From the NCBI GenBank assembly GCA_030837425.1, contig JAUPLJ010000013.1, positions 1 through 11,888 on the forward strand: DNA of 11,888 nucleotides, read 5' to 3'. Positions 1 to 6,439 of the stretch are shown piece after piece. Position numbers and translations under genes: made by a program. The notes beneath the pieces are model-generated. The model did not search any database, was not told where the DNA came from, and saw only the letters and a list, made by a program, of their open reading frames with translations. Position 1 is the stretch's first letter. Each line of letters starts with the position of its first letter. The DNA comes from Patescibacteria group bacterium (GTDB lineage Bacteria > Patescibacteriota > Minisyncoccia > Phycocordibacterales > UBA5272).

Positions 1-1
1 T

Positions 2-1588
2 CCTTCAACAAACTCTTATCGTACTTGTCCTGATGGAATAAACACTTATCTCTATAGTCAAAATGAATGTCCAAGTACAAGTTCATATCGTACTTGTCCT
101 GATGGAATAAACATCTATCTATATAGCCAAAATGAATGTCCAAGTCCAAATGTGATCAACCCTTATATCCCTCCATCATTCCAACAACCTGCATATTTTC
201 AACCAGCATACTCATATCCAGCATACCAACCTTCATATAACTATGGCGCATCATTTGGTTTTGGTTCCTCTTATCAAAATCCTTCTTGTGGATCCTCTTG
301 TGGACCAACAACCCCACAAATGGTTCAATGTTGGAATGGATCATATGTTTATAATTATTCTCAATGTCCAGCACAAACTCAAAGATGCCCTAATGGCCAA
401 ACAATCCCAATTAATCAAATCTGTCCTGCTCAAATGCAAACATGTTGGAATGGTATCACGGTGCCACTAACCCAATCTTGCCCTGCTCAATACCAAACAT
501 GTTGGGATGGATCAGTGGTTCCTGTAACACAATCATGCCCAATAAAAACCACCACGACCACTACCATAATTAAACAAGTTGAAATAATAAATCATTCAGT
601 GGTTACAAATATTCCAACAAAAGTTTCTCAAACTTCTGCAGAATGTAATGGAGTAGCTCTAATTTCAAACCGCACACAATCAGTCGGTTGGTTTGAATTT
701 GGAACCACAGAAAATTTAGGAAAAACAACAAACTCTGCAGATATTGGAAATATGTCACAATCATCTTTCTCAAATGTTATTTCTGGGTTAAAAGCTAGTA
801 CAACATACTATTGTAGAGCTGTTATGGCTAATAGAGATGGTACATACAGAGGAAAAATAGTTTCTTTTAGAACTTTACCAGCAGCTAAGAAAACAGTAGT
901 TTATGCAGCACCAAAAAAATCAGTAAAGACAAAAACTAAAACAGAATTCGTCTGCTCCGATGGATCAATCGCAGTAGCTAAGACAGTTTCTATTGCCGAC
1001 ACATTAAATTCTGGCGGAAAATTATTATCTATTAAAATAGAAAGAAGCTCCCCAGACTTAACTCAAGGTACTATTATAAATTATAGAATTAGTATCACAA
1101 ATGATTCAGATACTGCGGTAAGTGGAGTAGAGACAAAAATAGTTTTACCTGCAGAATTATCATTTATGGATGCTACCACAACAGGTGGAGTAACAGTAAA
1201 AGATAATGTCATGACAGTACCAATAGGTGGTATAAACTCAAAAGAAGTAAAGACGTTTATTCTTCCAGCAAAAGTCTCTGCGACAGCAGAAGCGGGAAAG
1301 GCTGTCATCACAACAGTTTATGCATCATACAATCTACCTGTAACAGGATCACAAATTGTTAAAGATGAAGTATCTTCATACATGACTGCAAACATAGTTG
1401 GAAAAGCATTAAGCTCTACTGCAAAAAGCTCTTCTATAGCATCAATGATATTCCCACAAAATTTATTAGGTTGGCTTGTGTTATTCGCTGTAATACTAAT
1501 AATAGTTGTACTCGTAATGAATATTCGTAGATGGATTGCAGAAAGAAAAATGGAAAAAGAAGAGACAATTCATCATCATAAAGCGTAG
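2..1588 (+). CDS. Modular surface protein with Cys repeats and C-terminal membrane anchor (5' partial)
   Basis: The frame is open to the left edge, so the true start lies outside the window; the internal GTG at 152 is not a convincing start. There are 528 visible residues. Two 23-residue tandem repeats (visible residues 5-50) are followed by a Pro/Tyr/Gln/Ser-rich linker. Three to four looser repeats of the form C-[WP]-[ND]-G-x(n)-Q-x-C-P-A-Q come next (about nt 329-540), then a Thr-rich stretch. A fibronectin type III-like segment (about nt 620-877, ending YYCRAVMANRDGTYRGK) leads to a DUF11-like beta domain (about nt 1025-1396, with the typical NYRISITNDSD pattern). One TM helix (about nt 1463-1522) is followed by a short basic cytoplasmic tail. 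The order implies an exported protein held by its C-terminus with the repeats outermost. I do not recognise a named family for the whole protein. Adhesion or cell-surface contact is a guess; the surface location is well supported. Confidence 0.85.
   Translation, partial: PSTNSYRTCPDGINTYLYSQNECPSTSSYRTCPDGINIYLYSQNECPSPNVINPYIPPSFQQPAYFQPAYSYPAYQPSYNYGASFGFGSSYQNPSCGSSCGPTTPQMVQCWNGSYVYNYSQCPAQTQRCPNGQTIPINQICPAQMQTCWNGITVPLTQSCPAQYQTCWDGSVVPVTQSCPIKTTTTTTIIKQVEIINHSVVTNIPTKVSQTSAECNGVALISNRTQSVGWFEFGTTENLGKTTNSADIGNMSQSSFSNVISGLKASTTYYCRAVMANRDGTYRGKIVSFRTLPAAKKTVVYAAPKKSVKTKTKTEFVCSDGSIAVAKTVSIADTLNSGGKLLSIKIERSSPDLTQGTIINYRISITNDSDTAVSGVETKIVLPAELSFMDATTTGGVTVKDNVMTVPIGGINSKEVKTFILPAKVSATAEAGKAVITTVYASYNLPVTGSQIVKDEVSSYMTANIVGKALSSTAKSSSIASMIFPQNLLGWLVLFAVILIIVVLVMNIRRWIAERKMEKEETIHHHKA
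14..151 (+). repeat. Two tandem 69-bp (23-aa) repeats within the surface protein gene
   Basis: The units at 14-82 and 83-151 are nearly identical. Each encodes S-Y-R-T-C-P-D-G-I-N at its start and SQNECPS near its end. Differences are few and partly silent, which points to recent duplication. The array may continue left of the window. The Cys-Pro-Asp-Gly core matches the more diverged repeats at about 329-540. Confidence 0.9.
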
Positions 1589-1627
1589 AGTTCTTGAACT
1601 TTGATTAATCTGATTAAATGATTACCT

Positions 1628-1670
1628 ATGAAATCCTTTCGATCTTTTCGAAGGGATTTCATTTTGTGTT
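1628..1670 (+). terminator. Rho-independent terminator after the surface protein gene
   Basis: A 14-bp stem (1628-1641 with 1649-1662, one G-T wobble) encloses a 7-nt loop. It is followed by a T-rich tract. It lies 40 nt past the TAG stop and separates this gene from the tsaE operon. Confidence 0.85.
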
Positions 1671-1676
1671 TTATTT

Positions 1677-1685
1677 TGATATTAT
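1677..1685 (+). promoter_or_regulatory. Candidate extended -10 promoter for tsaE-polA-holA
   Basis: TGA-TATTAT matches an extended -10 (TGn upstream of the hexamer). It lies 12 nt before the tsaE ATG and no good -35 is visible. Initiation about 7 nt downstream would leave a leader of only about 6 nt, consistent with the lack of a Shine-Dalgarno sequence. Confidence 0.35.
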
Positions 1686-1697
1686 TTATCTATAAAT

Positions 1698-2135
1698 ATG
1701 AAGTCACATTATACAAATATTAAAGAGACAGATCTCGAACAAATCGCAAAAGAGCTTTTGTTTGAAATTCAAATTTTTTTTGAAAATGAAAATAGATCTT
1801 GCGTAGTTTTTTTGAAAGGCGATTTAGGAGCTGGAAAGACGACCTTTACAAAATTTTTTGCAAAGATTTTTGGCGTAGAAGGGGTAATAGTTTCTCCTAC
1901 TTTTGTATTAAGAAAAGATTATACTAATTTAATACACATAGATGGATACAGATTTGAAAAAGGTGAAGAAGGAAAGATTTTAGATTTAGAGAAAGAGTTG
2001 CAGGACAAAGGTAAAGTTATTTTTATAGAATGGCCAGAAAAGTTTGTAAAGAGTGTTGGAATAAATCCTGATTTTACTATTGATTTTAAACATTTAAACG
2101 AAGAGGAAAGAGATATTTCTATAATTAAGTTTTAA
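1698..2135 (+). CDS. tsaE: tRNA threonylcarbamoyladenosine biosynthesis ATPase TsaE
   Basis: TsaE (YjeE family) is the ATPase that works with TsaB, TsaC and TsaD to make t6A at position 37 of ANN-decoding tRNAs in the cytoplasm. At 145 residues it has the usual length. The Walker A motif GDLGAGKTT is at residues 41-49, the family SPTF motif at 66-69, H-I-D-G-Y-R at 80-85 (normally HxDxYR) and F-I-E-W-P-E at 109-114, where the acidic/aromatic motif is expected. The ATG at 1698 follows a terminator and a likely extended -10, with no Shine-Dalgarno sequence. It is the first gene of a three-gene operon; polA begins 10-22 nt after its stop, depending on the polA start used. No partner tsaB or tsaD is in the window. 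The assignment is confident. Confidence 0.93.
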   Translation: MKSHYTNIKETDLEQIAKELLFEIQIFFENENRSCVVFLKGDLGAGKTTFTKFFAKIFGVEGVIVSPTFVLRKDYTNLIHIDGYRFEKGEEGKILDLEKELQDKGKVIFIEWPEKFVKSVGINPDFTIDFKHLNEEERDISIIKF

Positions 2136-2157
2136 GTGATAAAATGTGAGTAATAGT

Positions 2158-4668
2158 ATGAAAAAAAGACTGGTCTTGTTAGACTCACACGCTTTACTAC
2201 ACAGGGCTTATCACGCCATGGTAGGATTCTCTACATATGACGGTAGGCCAACAGGAGCTCTTTTTGGTTTTATAAAAATGGTCTTAAAAATCAAAGACGA
2301 ATTAAAGCCCGACTACGTAGTCGCTTGCTTTGATAGAAAAGAAGCGACCTTTCGCCACGAAGTTTATGAAAACTATAAAGCTCAGAGAGCAAAGTCTGAT
2401 GAAGAACTTGTTTCTCAAATAAAGCTTGCACCAAAAATATGTGAAGCTTTAAATATTCCAGTGTATTCTCTTGCAGGATTTGAAGCCGACGACTTACTTG
2501 GAACAATAGTAGAAGAATTAACCAAAGAAAATTTTAAAGTGCGTGGAGAAGATCTAGAAATATTTATTGCCTCAGGCGATATGGACACAATGCAATTAAT
2601 AGATAAAGAAAATCATGTAAAAGTCTACACTTTAAAAAAAGGAATAGGTGAGACGGTAGTCTATAAATATGAAGATGTGGAGAAAAGATTTAATTTTTCT
2701 CCAGAGCAGATTCCTGATTACAAAGGGTTACGTGGCGACGCTTCTGACAATATTATAGGCATTAAAGGTATTGGTGAAAAGACAGCTACAACTTTAATAA
2801 ATCTATTTGGGCCTATTGAGAAAATGTATGAGATTTTACACACAAATAAAGAAAAGTTTATAGACATTTGTAAAAAAGATAAAGCAAATAAAATCACAGA
2901 TAGAATTATTAATTTAATAATAGAAGGAGAAGAGGAGGCGATATTTTCAAAAACTCTAGCAACAATCAGAAAAGATGCGCCGATAAATTTTTCACTTCCA
3001 GAAAAAGAGTGGCTTAAAGATTTTAATGAAGCAGAATTTCTCAAGATCTGCAATGAGTTTGAGTTTAGAAGTTTTAGAAATGTATTTAGCCAAAAACCCC
3101 TTATAAATACTAGCTCAAAATCTAACTCTAAAAAAAATGATTTTAACGAAAGTGATTTAAATATTGGCGGCCTAGATTTAAATGAGCAAGAAGAATCAGA
3201 AAACAAAAAAAATAACCCACTCTTTAGTGGAGAAGGGGAAGATTTTTTAGAATTAAAAGTGATGCTCAATCTTTTAAATAGTGAGATAACAAATCCTGAA
3301 ATAGACCAGATATTAGATTTTACAAAAGTTGATAGTTTAAATGAAGCAAGAGAAGTTTTAGAAGATAGATTAAAAAAAGAAAATCTTACCAATTTATTTG
3401 AATTAGTAGAAAAACCAATAATAGAGATTTTAAGAGAGATGAAAAAAAATGGTATTCTTCTCGATAAAGAAATCTTAAAGCAACAAAGTGAAAATTTACA
3501 CGCTAAAGTCAGAGAATTAGAAAAAGAAATCTTTGCTCACGCAAAAGAAGAATTTAATATATCTTCCCCAAAGCAGCTCGGTGTAATTCTTTATGAAAAA
3601 TTAAAACTCGGAGAAAAAATAAAAAAAACTGCAGGAGGATCTCTTTCTACAAATGCCGGAGAACTTGAAAAATTAAAAGATTCTCATGAAATAATTAATT
3701 TAGTTTTAGAATATAGAGAATTAACAAAACTTTTATCTACTTATGTAGATACATTAGGAAATTTTGTAAAAGAAGATGGAAGAATTCATTCTGATTTTAT
3801 TCAAACTGGTACGACAACAGGAAGATTTTCTTCTGAAAATCCAAATCTCCAAAATCTCCCAGCACGAAGCGGAGAGGGGATATTGGTAAGAAAAGCTTTT
3901 ATCGCAGCGAAAAATAAAAAACTTTTTTCACTTGATTATTCTCAAATAGATTTAAGAAGCGCGGCTATTCTTTCAAAAGATGAAAACCTGATCGATATAT
4001 TTAAAAATGGTGCAGACGTCCACACAGGGGTCGCAGCAAGAGTGTTTAAGGTCTCTGAAGATAAGGTGGACAGCGACATGAGAAGAAAGGCGAAAGTAAT
4101 AAATTTTGGAATCCTTTATGGAATGGGAGTAAATGCTTTAAAAGATTCAATGAAAGTAGACAGAAAAGAAGCGCAAGAATTTTATGATGAATACAAAAAA
4201 ACATTCTCCACCCTTAATGATTATTTAGAAAAAGTAAAAGAAGACGCAAGGAAAAATGGATTCACAGAGACTCTACTTGGTAGAAGAAGGCAAATTCCAC
4301 TACTTAAATCAAAGCTCCCGTTCTTAAGAGCCCAAGGAGAAAGGGTTGCGATCAATGCTCCAATACAAGGCACAACAGCAGATATATTAAAGCTAGCCAT
4401 GATAGATATCGATAAATATATAAAAGAAAACAATCTTTCTGAAAAAGTAAAAATTTTACTACAAATTCATGATGAATTAATATTAGAAGTAGATGAAGAA
4501 TGTGTAGATAAAGAAAAAAATGTCCTTAAAAATATTCTTGAAAATGTTTTAGAGAAAAGGCTAAATGATAAAAAATGGAAAGATCTATTTATTACAAATA
4601 CTGCAATAGAAGAAGTTTTTATAAAATCAGATTTAAAAATAGGAGACAATCTTTACGAATTAAAATAA
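2158..4668 (+). CDS. polA: DNA polymerase I, with degenerate 3'-5' exonuclease region
   Basis: PolA fills gaps and removes RNA primers during replication and repair. I prefer the ATG at 2158 because MKKRLVLLDSHALLHRAYHA fits the usual N-terminus; an in-frame GTG at 2146 would add four residues. Numbering here is from the GTG. The 5'-3' exonuclease (about 1-315) is intact in its visible motifs: ACFDRKEATFRHE, GFEADDLLG, ASGDMDT and the helix-hairpin-helix GLRGDASDNIIGIKGIGEKTA region. Residues 316-365 are low-complexity linker, and only about 60 residues resembling the end of the 3'-5' exonuclease domain remain. No catalytic DxE motif is seen there, so proofreading is probably absent. The polymerase domain (about 415-840) has TGRFSSENPNLQNLPAR, motif A DYSQIDLR (D597; Asp602 replaces the usual Glu), motif B RRKAKVINFGILYG with Phe654, and motif C QIHDEL (H775, D776). 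It sits in the tsaE-polA-holA-like operon. Confidence 0.96.
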   Translation: MKKRLVLLDSHALLHRAYHAMVGFSTYDGRPTGALFGFIKMVLKIKDELKPDYVVACFDRKEATFRHEVYENYKAQRAKSDEELVSQIKLAPKICEALNIPVYSLAGFEADDLLGTIVEELTKENFKVRGEDLEIFIASGDMDTMQLIDKENHVKVYTLKKGIGETVVYKYEDVEKRFNFSPEQIPDYKGLRGDASDNIIGIKGIGEKTATTLINLFGPIEKMYEILHTNKEKFIDICKKDKANKITDRIINLIIEGEEEAIFSKTLATIRKDAPINFSLPEKEWLKDFNEAEFLKICNEFEFRSFRNVFSQKPLINTSSKSNSKKNDFNESDLNIGGLDLNEQEESENKKNNPLFSGEGEDFLELKVMLNLLNSEITNPEIDQILDFTKVDSLNEAREVLEDRLKKENLTNLFELVEKPIIEILREMKKNGILLDKEILKQQSENLHAKVRELEKEIFAHAKEEFNISSPKQLGVILYEKLKLGEKIKKTAGGSLSTNAGELEKLKDSHEIINLVLEYRELTKLLSTYVDTLGNFVKEDGRIHSDFIQTGTTTGRFSSENPNLQNLPARSGEGILVRKAFIAAKNKKLFSLDYSQIDLRSAAILSKDENLIDIFKNGADVHTGVAARVFKVSEDKVDSDMRRKAKVINFGILYGMGVNALKDSMKVDRKEAQEFYDEYKKTFSTLNDYLEKVKEDARKNGFTETLLGRRRQIPLLKSKLPFLRAQGERVAINAPIQGTTADILKLAMIDIDKYIKENNLSEKVKILLQIHDELILEVDEECVDKEKNVLKNILENVLEKRLNDKKWKDLFITNTAIEEVFIKSDLKIGDNLYELK

Positions 4669-4672
4669 ATTT

Positions 4673-5401
4673 ATGCTTTACTTTATACACGGGGCAGATT
4701 TTAAAAAAAGAGAGCGAGCTCGTAAAGAAATAAAAAATTCTTTAAAAGAAAAATCAATAAAATACGACTCTTTATTAAAAGTGGAAAATATCTCCAAGGA
4801 AAATATTTCTTTAATACCAAATTATTTTGGCAGCGGCTCTTTATTCGGTGAAAAATTATTAATTCAAATAGAAGATCTCTTATCAAGAGAAGATACTAGA
4901 GAATTTTTGTATGAAAATATAAAAAATATTTTAGAAAGTGAAAATATTTTCATATTAGATGAAGCTTTTGCACCAGCCCCTTCTGTTTTAAAAGTAGAAA
5001 AGATTTTAGAAAAAGAAAAACTTTCTAAAAATATTTTTAATTGTAAAGAAGAAAAAATAGAAAAAGATATTGAGCCATTTTATCTTTGCGACCTTATAGA
5101 AAAAAGAGATAAAAAAGCAGCTTGGAGAGAATTTCAAAAAATATATCTAGAATGGGAAGATGAAGAAGCTCAAGCACTTCACGGAGCTATTTGGTGGAAA
5201 TGGAAAATGATCTGGTCTGCATATATAGATGGGAATAAAAATAATTATTTCCGGATGTATAGATTAAAAGAAAAAGAAATTAAATACACAAAAGAAGAAA
5301 TTGAAAAGCTTGGGTCAGAATTATCAACCATGGCCATGAAAGCAAATAATGGAGAGATAAATTTAATGAGGGCAATAGAAAAATTTATCTTAGAAATCTA
5401 G
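4673..5401 (+). CDS. Divergent DNA polymerase III delta subunit-like protein (HolA-like)
   Basis: This 242-residue protein starts 4 nt after polA and is the last gene of the operon. The N-terminus MLYFIHGAD and the following basic helix, then a segment around FGSGSLFGEKLLIQIEDLL (51-69) and a strand-acidic motif NIFILDEAF (91-99), resemble the RecA-like N-domain of HolA. HolA is the clamp-loader delta subunit, which opens the beta sliding clamp. The C-terminal half is helical (DLIEKRDKKAAWREFQKIYLE, then ALHGAIWWKWKMIW), like the HolA lid and collar helices. It is about 100 residues shorter than typical HolA and has no Walker A, as expected for delta. The match is by pattern only. A distant helical DNA-replication protein remains possible, but placement after polA supports a replication role. 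Confidence 0.6.
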   Translation: MLYFIHGADFKKRERARKEIKNSLKEKSIKYDSLLKVENISKENISLIPNYFGSGSLFGEKLLIQIEDLLSREDTREFLYENIKNILESENIFILDEAFAPAPSVLKVEKILEKEKLSKNIFNCKEEKIEKDIEPFYLCDLIEKRDKKAAWREFQKIYLEWEDEEAQALHGAIWWKWKMIWSAYIDGNKNNYFRMYRLKEKEIKYTKEEIEKLGSELSTMAMKANNGEINLMRAIEKFILEI

Positions 5402-5423
5402 ATTAGACAATAAAAAATACCAC

Positions 5424-5452
5424 TTGACAAGGTCTATTTTTAAGAATATAAT
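5424..5452 (+). promoter_or_regulatory. Consensus sigma70-type promoter for the small secreted protein
   Basis: TTGACA at 5424-5429 and TATAAT at 5447-5452 are perfect hexamers separated by the optimal 17 bp. Transcription should start near 5459, giving a leader of about 38 nt. It is one of the two strongest promoters in the window and suggests high expression. Confidence 0.88.
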
Positions 5453-5496
5453 AGGAGTATTACAACTTTTATTAAGTTTGTTATTATTTGAAATAT

Positions 5497-5874
5497 ATGA
5501 AAAAAGCTTTATTTACAATGTTTATTTTTGGGATATTTGCCGTAGTCGCTTTTTCTTCAAAAGCTAGCGCGCAAACATTTTGGTATGGTAATGGATCTAA
5601 TAATGGTTATTATAATAATGGCTATAACAATTACAGCAACCATTCTGGGTGTTATTATACTAGTTGTTTTGATAATTACGGATATAATAATTTCGGCAAT
5701 AACTGGGGCAATAACTGGGGCAATAATTTTGGATTTAATCAAAATTCATATTATCCAATTTATACACCAGGTGTATATTATCCAAATTATTCTGGATACG
5801 GATATCCATATGGTGGTTATGGAGGATACGGTGGAGGTATGTCAATCAATCTAGGATTCATATTTAACAAATAA
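5497..5874 (+). CDS. Small secreted Asn/Gly/Tyr-rich low-complexity protein
   Basis: From the ATG at 5497 it encodes 125 residues; an in-frame TTG at 5488 would add three. The N-terminus MKKALFTMFIFGIFAVVAFS is a classic Sec signal peptide, with likely cleavage after A-S-A at residue 25, before Gln-Thr-Phe-Trp. The mature part is dominated by Asn, Gly and Tyr. It includes a G-N-N-W tandem repeat (about nt 5695-5730), two Cys in the motif CYYTSC, a Tyr/Pro-rich segment and a Gly/Tyr-rich run. It ends with a hydrophobic beta-like tail SINLGFIFN. I recognise no family. It is a single-gene unit between a consensus promoter and a strong terminator, so an abundant exported structural or matrix protein is plausible. 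Repeated Asn/Tyr/Gly composition is also seen in amyloid-like and glycine-rich surface proteins, but that is only an analogy. Confidence 0.82.
   Translation: MKKALFTMFIFGIFAVVAFSSKASAQTFWYGNGSNNGYYNNGYNNYSNHSGCYYTSCFDNYGYNNFGNNWGNNWGNNFGFNQNSYYPIYTPGVYYPNYSGYGYPYGGYGGYGGGMSINLGFIFNK
5695..5730 (+). repeat. Three tandem 12-bp units encoding G-N-N-W/F
   Basis: The unit GGCAATAACTGG is present twice exactly (5695-5706 and 5707-5718) and once diverged (5719-5730). It lies inside the secreted protein gene and probably arose by slippage. Confidence 0.85.
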
Positions 5875-5891
5875 ATTTAATTAAATATTCT

Positions 5892-5931
5892 AAACAAAAA
5901 AGCAATTCGTCACAGAGTTGCTTTTTTGTTT
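5892..5931 (+). terminator. Strong terminator after the secreted protein gene
   Basis: A 17-bp stem (5892-5908 with 5915-5931, one G-T wobble) has a 6-nt loop GTCACA. The 3' arm contains TTTTTTGTTT and the 5' arm an A-run. It lies 17 nt past the TAA stop. Confidence 0.9.
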
Positions 5932-5932
5932 A

Positions 5933-5961
5933 TAGACTTTTATTTAAAAAAATGATATATT
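5933..5961 (+). promoter_or_regulatory. Candidate promoter for tRNA-Lys
   Basis: TAGACT (5933-5938, four of six to the -35 consensus), then 17 bp, then TATATT (5956-5961), which is preceded by TGA as in extended -10 promoters. The start would be near 5968, upstream of the hairpin at 5979 and the tRNA at 6021. Confidence 0.42.
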
Positions 5962-5978
5962 ATTTTAACAATTAATGC

Positions 5979-6003
5979 GAGCCGCCAGCTGCGCTGGCGG
6001 CTC
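5979..6003. repeat. GC-rich perfect hairpin in the tRNA-Lys leader
   Basis: The arms GAGCCGCCAGC (5979-5989) and GCTGGCGGCTC (5993-6003) pair perfectly over 11 bp with a 3-nt loop. The GC content contrasts sharply with the AT-rich surroundings. No T-run follows on the plus strand, so it is not a standard terminator. It may be a dispersed palindromic repeat or a processing or stability element in the pre-tRNA leader. Confidence 0.8.
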
Positions 6004-6020
6004 TAAAAATTTGTTTCAAT

Positions 6021-6093
6021 GCCCCTATAGCTCAGCTGGTAGAGCAGCTGCCTTTTAAGCAGAAGGTCGCAGGTTCAATCCCTGCTGGGGGCA
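6021..6093 (+). tRNA. tRNA-Lys(UUU)
   Basis: The cloverleaf is complete. The acceptor GCCCCTA pairs with TGGGGGC (one G-T) and the discriminator is A6093. The D-stem is GCTC/GAGC, and the anticodon loop CTTTTAA has anticodon TTT at 6054-6056. The variable region is 5 nt, and the T-arm GCAGG-TTCAATC-CCTGC has a canonical loop. The outermost anticodon-stem pair (6047/6063) is a G-A mismatch. The CCA end is not encoded, so a CCA-adding enzyme is required. A terminator begins four nt downstream. Confidence 0.97.
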
Positions 6094-6096
6094 CAG

Positions 6097-6140
6097 AAAA
6101 ACAAAACACCAATATTTTATAGTATTGGTGTTTTGTTTTT
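6097..6140 (+). terminator. Terminator immediately after tRNA-Lys
   Basis: An 18-bp perfect stem (6097-6114 with 6123-6140) has an 8-nt loop, with A-tracts in the left arm and T-tracts in the right. It could work on both strands. Confidence 0.88.
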
Positions 6141-6154
6141 GTAAAGTGTCTTCA

Positions 6155-6163
6155 TGATATAAT
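6155..6163 (+). promoter_or_regulatory. Extended -10 promoter for the small TM protein
   Basis: TGA-TATAAT is an extended -10 with a perfect hexamer at 6158-6163, 14 nt before the ATG at 6178. No convincing -35 is visible, since that region is the terminator arm. The mRNA leader would be only about 8 nt. Confidence 0.45.
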
Positions 6164-6177
6164 TTATAAATAAAATT

Positions 6178-6429
6178 ATGTCTACATTTTGGAAAGGGTT
6201 TGGAATATTTTGGATTATTTTCCTTATTTGGTATTTGACTGGCGGCCCACAAAGAGTGACTAATGGTGGCGCCACACCGACCACAACTTTCGATTCATCT
6301 GGAGTGGGGGCAATAGCTACTTCTTCTGAGAACAATAATGATAGTACTTATAATATAGAGACACAAACAAAATCTGAGAAATCTTTTCCCAATCAGCCAA
6401 AGACTAATACAATAAACGTAAGTAATTAA
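6178..6429 (+). CDS. Small single-TM hypothetical protein
   Basis: This 83-residue ORF has one N-terminal hydrophobic helix, F-W-K-G-F-G-I-F-W-I-I-F-L-I-W-Y-L (about residues 4-20). A polar Thr/Ser/Asn-rich tail follows, rich in N-x-S/T and with no Cys. It starts at an ATG just downstream of an extended -10 with no Shine-Dalgarno sequence. It ends 10 nt before the convergent mutM stop. The topology suggests a membrane-anchored peptide with an extracytoplasmic disordered tail. I recognise no family. The promoter match and the membrane/tail pattern favour a real gene, but its small size and lack of homology leave doubt. Confidence 0.55.
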   Translation: MSTFWKGFGIFWIIFLIWYLTGGPQRVTNGGATPTTTFDSSGVGAIATSSENNNDSTYNIETQTKSEKSFPNQPKTNTINVSN

Positions 6430-6439
6430 TTTTACTAAA

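Noticed and set aside
14..151. CRISPR-like repeat pair
   Set aside because: The two 69-bp units are directly adjacent, have no spacers and are in frame within a coding sequence.
152..154. GTG as start of the first gene
   Set aside because: The frame is open upstream to the window edge and contains the same repeat family. Starting here would cut the repeats and leave no signal peptide.
2718..3392. 224-codon open frame on the minus strand inside polA
   Set aside because: It is the complement of conserved polymerase sequence. The protein is Ser/Phe-rich with no recognisable domain.
5585..5854. Alternative-frame ORF inside the secreted protein gene
   Set aside because: It is an Ile/Met-rich by-product of the TAAT/TTAT-rich repeats. 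The other frame has a signal peptide, consensus promoter and plausible start.
6055..6252. Minus-strand ORF overlapping tRNA-Lys
   Set aside because: It is an artefact of reading the complement of the tRNA and terminator.
6421..6435. AT-only mini hairpin between the 6178 gene and mutM as a bidirectional terminator
   Set aside because: There are only five A-T-type pairs, and they overlap the coding end. This is not distinguishable from chance in AT-rich DNA.
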